From Apostichopus japonicus (Eukaryota > Echinodermata > Holothuroidea > Aspidochirotida > Stichopodidae): a stretch of DNA of 64,000 nucleotides. The translations under genes and the position numbers were made by a program. Positions 57,956-64,000 of the stretch are shown here, piece after piece; position 1 is the stretch's first letter; each line of letters starts with the position of its first letter. The notes under the pieces are model-generated. The model searched no databases. It was not told where the DNA came from and saw only the letters and a list, made by a program, of their open reading frames with translations. The stretch covers positions 20,608,303 to 20,672,302 of the forward strand of contig NC_092581.1 of NCBI RefSeq assembly GCF_037975245.1, written 5' to 3'.

Positions 57956-60900
57956 TTATTTGTTGTTTACTTGATTATACATAACATAATCTTGAGTCGA
58001 TGCAGGTGGTTTCCTATTCCTAATTGGTCTATCAGGAACCTGCATATTCTCATTACTTTCCTCAGTCGTGTCAATCATTTCATCATAATCATGCGTCTCT
58101 GTACAAGTTGGAACTTGTGTTTTAGCTAAAGCTCTTCGATTTCTTCGATAAGAGTTACCATCAGGGGGAGTGACCACATATGACCTAGGGGTGTTTGCCA
58201 CTGATGTAACTTTGACAGGATACCACTTACCATTCCTATGCATTTTTACTGATTCACCTACTTCAAACTCTGGTAGTGGTTTGGTATGAACATTGTAGTA
58301 TTTCATTTGGGACGTTTGTCTCTTTTCTAGATTCTCTTGGATCTTTTTCTTACTAATAACCTCTGGTTTAAGAAGTTTCTTGTTAATTGGCATTGTTGAT
58401 CTAACCCTTCTACCCATAAGTAACTGAGCTGGACTTGCACCCAAGTCATCAATGGGAGTAGATCTATACACTAGCATACATTTGTACATGTCTTGCTTAC
58501 TAGCTGCTGCTTTTTTCATCATTGATTTGATTGTTTGGACAGCTCTTTCTGCTTGACCATTAGCCTGGGGATACTCAGGACACCTGGTGTCATGGACAAA
58601 ATTCCACTCTTGCTAAATTCCTTAAATTCCTTACATGCAAATTGAGGACCATTGTCTGATACCACAGTTTCAGGAATCCCATGACGGGCAAACATAGATT
58701 TCAAATGAGTAATGACTTTTTAACTTGTTTGGTTACTGAGCAATGCAGTTTCGATGTACTTAGAAAAATAATCAACAACCAGTAAATACTCTTCAACTTC
58801 AAAATAAAATAAATCCATTCCAACCTTTTCCCAAGGGCTCTCTGGAATTGTGTGTGGTATCATTGGTTCCTTTTGATTTTTCCTTTTGTAAATTTGGCAA
58901 ATATCACATTTGTCAACCACATCCTCTATTTGTGCTTGCATACCTTGCCAAAAGAGACATTCTCTGGCTCTGGCTTTGCACCTTGTTTTGCCTTGATGAC
59001 CCTCGTGAATTATAGTTAGCATTTCTTTTCTCAGACTCTTTGGCACTACAATTTTGTTTCTTTTAAATACAACACCATCTGAAACATGAAGTTCCTCTTG
59101 AAAACCCCAAAATGGTTTCAAGCTTTCATCAGCTTGATCTTTTGAGTCCGGCCATCCCTGTTGGATACAGTAAGACACTTGTTGTAGTACTGGGTCTATT
59201 TTAGTTTCATCCTGAAATTTATACCATTTTTCCTTAGATACAGGTAAGTATGCATTAAGTAAATGAACTTGAGATTCTAGCTCTTTCTCTAGCTCTAAAT
59301 CTTCATATGCATTATCTAGATAAGCTCTAGACAATGTATCTGGGACAAACATTTCCTTCCCTGGTTTGTACTTAATACTCACATTGTACTTTTGTAACCT
59401 CAACAAAGCCGTTGCAACCTTGGTGGTGCTTGGAAAAGCGGTTTTCTTATTATCACTTCTAATGGTTTGTGATCTGATTCAACCTCTATTACTTTACCAT
59501 ACACAAACTGATTAAACCGTTCACATCCGAAAACAATAGCTAACAAGTCTTTCTCTATTTGAGCAGAGCCTTTCTCAGTTTCAGTTAATGCTTTGGAAGC
59601 ATAGCCAATAGGAGACCCATCCTGCATTAATACAGCTCCTAGACCTGTTTGTGATGCGTCTACTGAAAGTGTTACTTTCTTCGTCACATCATAGTACTTA
59701 AGTACTGGAGTTTGTGTAATGAGCCTTTTAAGCTCTTGGAATGCCAGATTGTGGTTTTCATTCCATTCCCTCAAAATTTCTTTCTTTGTTAACTCTCTTA
59801 AAGCGGCACTAATTTTAGATAGGTTGGGCACAAATTTTGCTAGGTAATTGATCATTCCTAGGAATCGTTCCACATCTTTTTGCATTGTGGTGTTGGCATA
59901 CCTAGAACAGCTTCTACTTTGGAATCATCAGGTTTCAACCCATCTCTAGATAGGATATGCCCCAAGTACAAGTAAATTTGCATTTCTTCCCATTAAGCTT
60001 AAAATTATTCTCTCTAGCCCTTTGGAGAACATTCCTTAATCTAGTATCATGTTCGTCTTTTGTACGACCCCACACTAACACATCATCCATATACGATTCT
60101 ACCCCATCAATCCCTTCAAATATTTCTTTTACAACTGTGTGAAACACTTCAGGGGCACTTGAAATACCAAATGGCATACGGGGATACTTGTAACGACCGA
60201 AAGGGGTATTAAAAGTACATAACTCTGAACTTTCTTCATCTAGACAACATTGCCAAAGCCCAGAAGATGCATCCAAGCTATTGAAATATTGTGCACCTGT
60301 TAGTCTAGTTGATATCTCTTCGGTGGTAGGTAGCTGATAATGTGACCTTTTAACAGCCTTGTTCAAATCTTTAGGTTCCAAACATACTCTGATTTTCCTA
60401 TCTGATGTCTCTACTACCACCACTGAATTGACCCATGATGTTGGCTTATTTACCTTAACAATAGCATTAAGTTGTTCCATTCTATCTAGTTCAGTTTTGA
60501 GTTTCTTATGCAACATAGCTGGAACCTTTCTGGCTGCATGTACAACAGGAGTTACTTCAGGATCAATCGAGATCTTTTGTTGACCTGGAAGACAGCCTAG
60601 TCCCTCAAAAACATCTTTGAAGTCATCTGTCAGTTGACTGGCTACAGAATCATCTGTTTTGTGGACCATATACACTATTTGAACTAATCTCATCTCCATG
60701 CAAGTGTTGACCCACAATACTGGCTTAACTGATGGCAAATTAACCACCAAGAATTTCACTGAATGTTCATTTCCTTTATACGAACAGGGAAATACACACA
60801 TTCCTTTGACTGGTAGCGGTTCACCACTATATGTTGTGAGTTTGGTGTTTGTTGGTTTCAGTCGAGCTTTATTTATTTCTTCTCAGGTTTCGGTACAACT

Positions 60901-61921
60901 GGTACGAGATCACATTTGCTTCAGCACCAGTGTCAATCTTCAATTTTACAGGTTTACCATTGACCTTGAGGCATACTTTCCAGTCACATTTATCCTCAAC
61001 TCTGTGCTGTTCAGTTGTTTCACTGTTCAACTCTCCCATAAACAGTTCATCCTCAGAATCGTGATCTTGGTCAAGTGAATTAACAGGTTTACCTGGTCTG
61101 CTGGCAGTTTTTCCCTGACTTGCCGAGTTGCTATTCATTCCACCCTTATGTCTCCCTCGGTCAGTTTGTTTTGTGTGACACATTGTTGCGACATGGTTTG
61201 GTTTGTTACACTTCCTGCACTGTTTTCCTTGTGCTGGGCAAATACTATGACTAGAGTCATGGCCACATCTCCCACATGTGAATACACTCTGACTATGATT
61301 GAAATTGCTTCTAGGCCTACTAGTACTACTTCTGTATTTTCTTTGCTTGTATGTACCTTTTTCAATCGCATTAACAACTTCTTGGTTGTCTGTTAAAGTT
61401 TTCATTTGAGTACGTGATGCTTCACTAGCCCGACACAGTTGCAAGGCACTGTCCAAAGTTAGGTTTTGTGTACGTAATAATTTTTCGCGTAGCCCGTTAT
61501 CGGCAATACCACACACTATACGGTCTCTAATAAGCCCATCGTTTAACTCTCCGAATTCACATGTTTTGGCTCTCCGTTTCAGTTCAGTGACATACTGATC
61601 GATGGTTTCGTCTGACAGCTGTGCTCTGGTATTAAACAAATGTCTTTCATAGGTGACATTCTTTTTTGGAATGCAATATTCTTCCATTTTTTTCATGAGA
61701 GCATCGTATTTCCGTTGTTGTCCTTCAAAATTAAACGTATTGTACAACTCTAGGCCGTCGTCGCCTATCACGTGCAACAACACAGAACACTTGACTTTAT
61801 CATCTTTATTGTCGAGCTCGCAGGCTTCTCAATGAAGCTCAAATCGTTGTTTCCACCTCTTCCAATTGTCAGCGACGTTGCCTTCCAGCTTTAGCGGAGC
61901 TGGTGGGTTGAATTTATCCAT
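57956..61921 (-). pseudogene. gag-pol of Mag copy 4, decayed
   Basis: ATG at 61921. An early TGA (GAGCTTCATTGAG, near 61832) precedes a 304-codon frame (61783-60869) that joins Gag, both knuckles and the protease through IDTGAEANVIS. This shows that the ancestor made one Gag-Pol polyprotein. A 4-bp duplication near 60875 (TTTATTTATTTC) then shifts the frame. The next 288-codon frame (60801-59935) has reverse transcriptase with YMDDVLVWG. A deletion of about 15 bp near 59970 leads into RNase H (59885-59400). A 1-bp loss near 59405 follows, then integrase with the shared TAA at 58720-58722 and a frameshift near 58610. The C-terminus is open to VNNK. Confidence 0.9.
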
Positions 61922-61951
61922 TTTCCAAGGATATCCCACGACTTAACACCA

Positions 61952-62031
61952 TGTGATATGTTAGTCAGGACGCCATATTTTAAGGTGTGTCGATCTGACC
62001 TCAGAGGTCAGGATTATTAATATTTATGACA
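61952..62031 (-). repeat. 5' LTR of Mag copy 4
   Basis: 80 bp with two changes (AGGATTATT, TATTTATGACA) that spoil AATAAA in this LTR; the everted pair is intact. GTTAG follows at 62032. Confidence 0.93.
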
Positions 62032-63329
62032 GTTAGGAGACTGGGGCCTGGAAGAATTGATTGAAAAATTCGAAGGTATGTTTGATATTATCTAAATGAA
62101 CGTGACAAGAACGAGAAAAGCTTAGAGACCCACGACTAAGTTGGGTAGACGAATGCATTTGAATCGCTTGCGTTACGTAGACCTAACGTTAAAGTCATAC
62201 AATAAGTTAATATAATAGGCTAGCTGCTGTTTGTCATAGTCAACTCATAATTGTCAACGAATCCGTTGAGGCCAACATACAAGTAAACATTAATCGGAAT
62301 AGCCTACGGACGGACGGAGGACTTTGGTCTAGGCCTTTATCGTAACCTAGTGCATTCTATTCCTAGTGTACGTTAACCGTAACTTCGTATACCCTGCGAG
62401 TCACTTTTTTAAGTAGTACTAGGCCTAGTACTAGTACTAGTAGGGTATACTTAGGCTATTTCAAGGCAATGCATTTTAAATAGCATCGGGCATGGGCCTA
62501 TAGTTACGCTGGTACTACGTTTAATAAGGGATAAACATATATTCATGTAATGCAATATTTAATTACCACTAATTGCCATTTTAGCTTGTAAGTTGTTGCA
62601 AGTAGGCCGAAGCTGATGTGGATTGGTGATACTTTTAGACCTAGGCCCAACTAAAATTTAGCTATATTATAGAAGTGATCTAGCTGTTATCATTCATAGC
62701 AATCTACACAATTGCATACAGTGGGAGTGAGCATTGTTTTAAGCATTGTTAACATGATGCATTGGTTGTAAAAGTTGCCTACATTGTCTGATGAATGTTT
62801 CATGCAAGTTCCTGCTTTGACAAGGAATCACTATAGGCCATCTGGCTTTCTAGTTTTAAACGTACTTGAAAGTTGAAGAAGTTAGATTCACAACTGATTA
62901 AATTTTGGAAATTTTCTTAAGGAATGTCAATGTTTTGTGAGGGGTACATGTAAATAACTGCTTATGCTCCAAGGAGGTATTTACACAACTTCATTATGAT
63001 GGATTTTTTTTTCTTTTCTTTGTTGTTACTTAGGAAGCATCAACTTGGAATTCTATTTGCAAACATTTTCAGAAAGACCTCAGCCATATGTGTTACTTCT
63101 TGGAGGAAGCAAAATAGATCCTCAGCAGTCATTTGTGATCATCGAGAGACATGCCCTACCCCAGAAGACATTTATGAAGGCCATTGATGTGTGCTTCAAA
63201 TCATTCAACGTGTTTAATCTGAATTATACCAAATTGCATGTCTTGGTGCCTGGAAATTTTCCCAAAAAGTTGTTTATCAGATGCCTGGTGGTGTGAAGCA
63301 ATGCAACCAGATTCGAGATTTTCGTGCTT

Positions 63330-64000
63330 ACCGTGCCAACAATAATGACAAAGTAACTGCAGTTAAGCAGTTGTCATAGACAGCACTCCACGTTTTCTCA
63401 ACTCACGGATCAGAATGTATCTAAAGTTGTTGCTTATTTGGAATTGACTTTGGGAAGAGTTGTTTCTTGTGTTTAATCTGGAATACCAAAGACATGTGCC
63501 AACAACAAAGACAAAGTAACTGCAGTGTAGCAGTCATCGTAGACAACACTCCACGTTTTCTCATCCCACGGATCAGCATATATCTAAAGTTGTTGCTTAT
63601 TTGAAATTGACTTTGGGAAGAGTTGTTTCTTGTGTTTAATCTGGAATACCAAAAGACATGTGCCAACAACAAAGACAAAGTCACTGTAGTGTAGCAGTCA
63701 TCATAGACAGCTCTCCATGTTTTCTCATCCCATGGATCAGGATATATCTAAAGTTGTTGCTTATTTGAAATTGACTTTGGGAAGAGTTGTTTCTTTGTGT
63801 TTAATCTGGAATACCAAAAGACATGTGCCAACAACAAAGACAAAGTCACTGTAGTGTAGCAGTCATCATAGACAGCTCTCCATGTTTTCTCATCCCATGG
63901 ATCAGCATATATCTAAAGTTGTTGCTTATTTGAAATTGACTTTGGGAAGAGTTGTTTCTTTGTGTTTAATCTGGAATACCAAAAGACATGCGCCAACAAC
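63330..64000. repeat. 164-bp minisatellite, D4, running off the window
   Basis: Unit starts at 63407, 63570, 63734 and 63899; the array continues past the right edge. Confidence 0.9.

Larger units (their letters stand above)
57721..62031 (-). mobile_element. Mag-lineage Ty3/Gypsy retrotransposon, copy 4, full length (4311 bp)
   Basis: All terminal features are present and flanked by GTTAG. It is the best copy for reading the protein because Gag and protease are still in one frame. Confidence 0.94.
57699..63379 (+). pseudogene. SAM-like two-exon pseudogene, D4 copy (least damaged)
   Basis: Exon 1 is 57699-57720 plus 62032-62075; exon 2 is 63034-63379 after TTGTTACTTAG. Here the codon after KIDP is CAG, where D1-D3 have TAG, so exon 2 is open for about 83 codons: YLQTFSERPQPYVLLLGG, SFVIIERHALPQKTFMKAID, FKSFNVFNLNYTKLHV. 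It then hits the frameshift common to all copies. The exons join in phase 1. The C-terminal part resembles a segment at the end of some uncharacterised SAM-domain proteins (a D-x-C-F-K-x-F-x-V-F-N-L-x-Y motif followed by a W-x-F-x-Q-x-x-V-Y helix). That relation is from memory and needs a search. Confidence 0.6.

Overview
The window is AT-rich, intron-bearing animal DNA dominated by mobile elements and segmental duplications. Single-exon extracellular modules (CCP/sushi, EGF-like, SEA), a tRNA-headed SINE, Mag-lineage Ty3/Gypsy elements, non-LTR retrotransposon fragments and a Penelope-type GIY-YIG remnant point to a marine invertebrate. An echinoderm, for example a sea cucumber, is my guess. 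That is inference, because no species-diagnostic gene is present.

Two gene systems overlap. On the minus strand is a multi-exon modular surface or secreted protein locus. Its exons can be called from splice sites and almost all start and end in phase 1: signal-peptide exons (4836-4764, 25477-25420, broken twin 53075-53016), five intact CCP exons (24638-24450, 32407-32219, 41370-41182, 51313-51128, 51649-51461), a six-cysteine module (31071-30958), a SEA-like domain over two exons (30416-30307, 29335-29119), an EGF-like exon (28158-28003), a transmembrane/cytoplasmic exon (12257-11965) and a short last exon (8762-8736). Between them lies a repeatedly duplicated 75-77-residue module with eight cysteines that I do not recognise, called CysX here. 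Two copies are intact (42387-42163, 53969-53739), three are broken by insertions and one is a stub. On the plus strand each duplicon carries a small two-exon pseudogene. Its first exon looks like the start of a SAM-type domain and was split by a retrotransposon.

Layout: 1-3.1 kb, MITE-like and low-complexity repeats. 3.1-4.9 kb, the 5' end of a further minus-strand gene running off the left edge, with its CysX exon hit by a SINE. 5.8-6.2 kb, Penelope remnant. 8.6-12.3 kb, 3' end of the receptor gene, whose intron holds a foldback-like element. 12.7-13.8 kb, a block duplicated from 26.9-28.1 kb. 13.8-25.5, 33.0-42.0, 42.0-53.2 and 54.3-64.0 kb, four copies (D1-D4) of one large duplicon. Each has, left to right: repeat A, CysX, repeat B, the Mag element in exon 1 of the SAM-like pseudogene, pseudogene intron and exon 2, a 164-bp minisatellite, a non-LTR retrotransposon fragment, hairpin/AT modules and CCP exons. 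D4 is cut by the window edge before the LINE. 26-33 kb is the least repeated part and holds the CCP, six-Cys, SEA and EGF exons.

The four Mag copies share the same 80-bp LTRs, the same GTTAG target duplication, the same flanks and, in the three copies that retain the region, the same integrase stop codon. One insertion was therefore copied by segmental duplication; it did not insert four times. The likely biological theme is expansion and decay of a CysX/CCP receptor family through repeat-driven duplication. Gene boundaries among the minus-strand exons cannot be fixed without transcripts.
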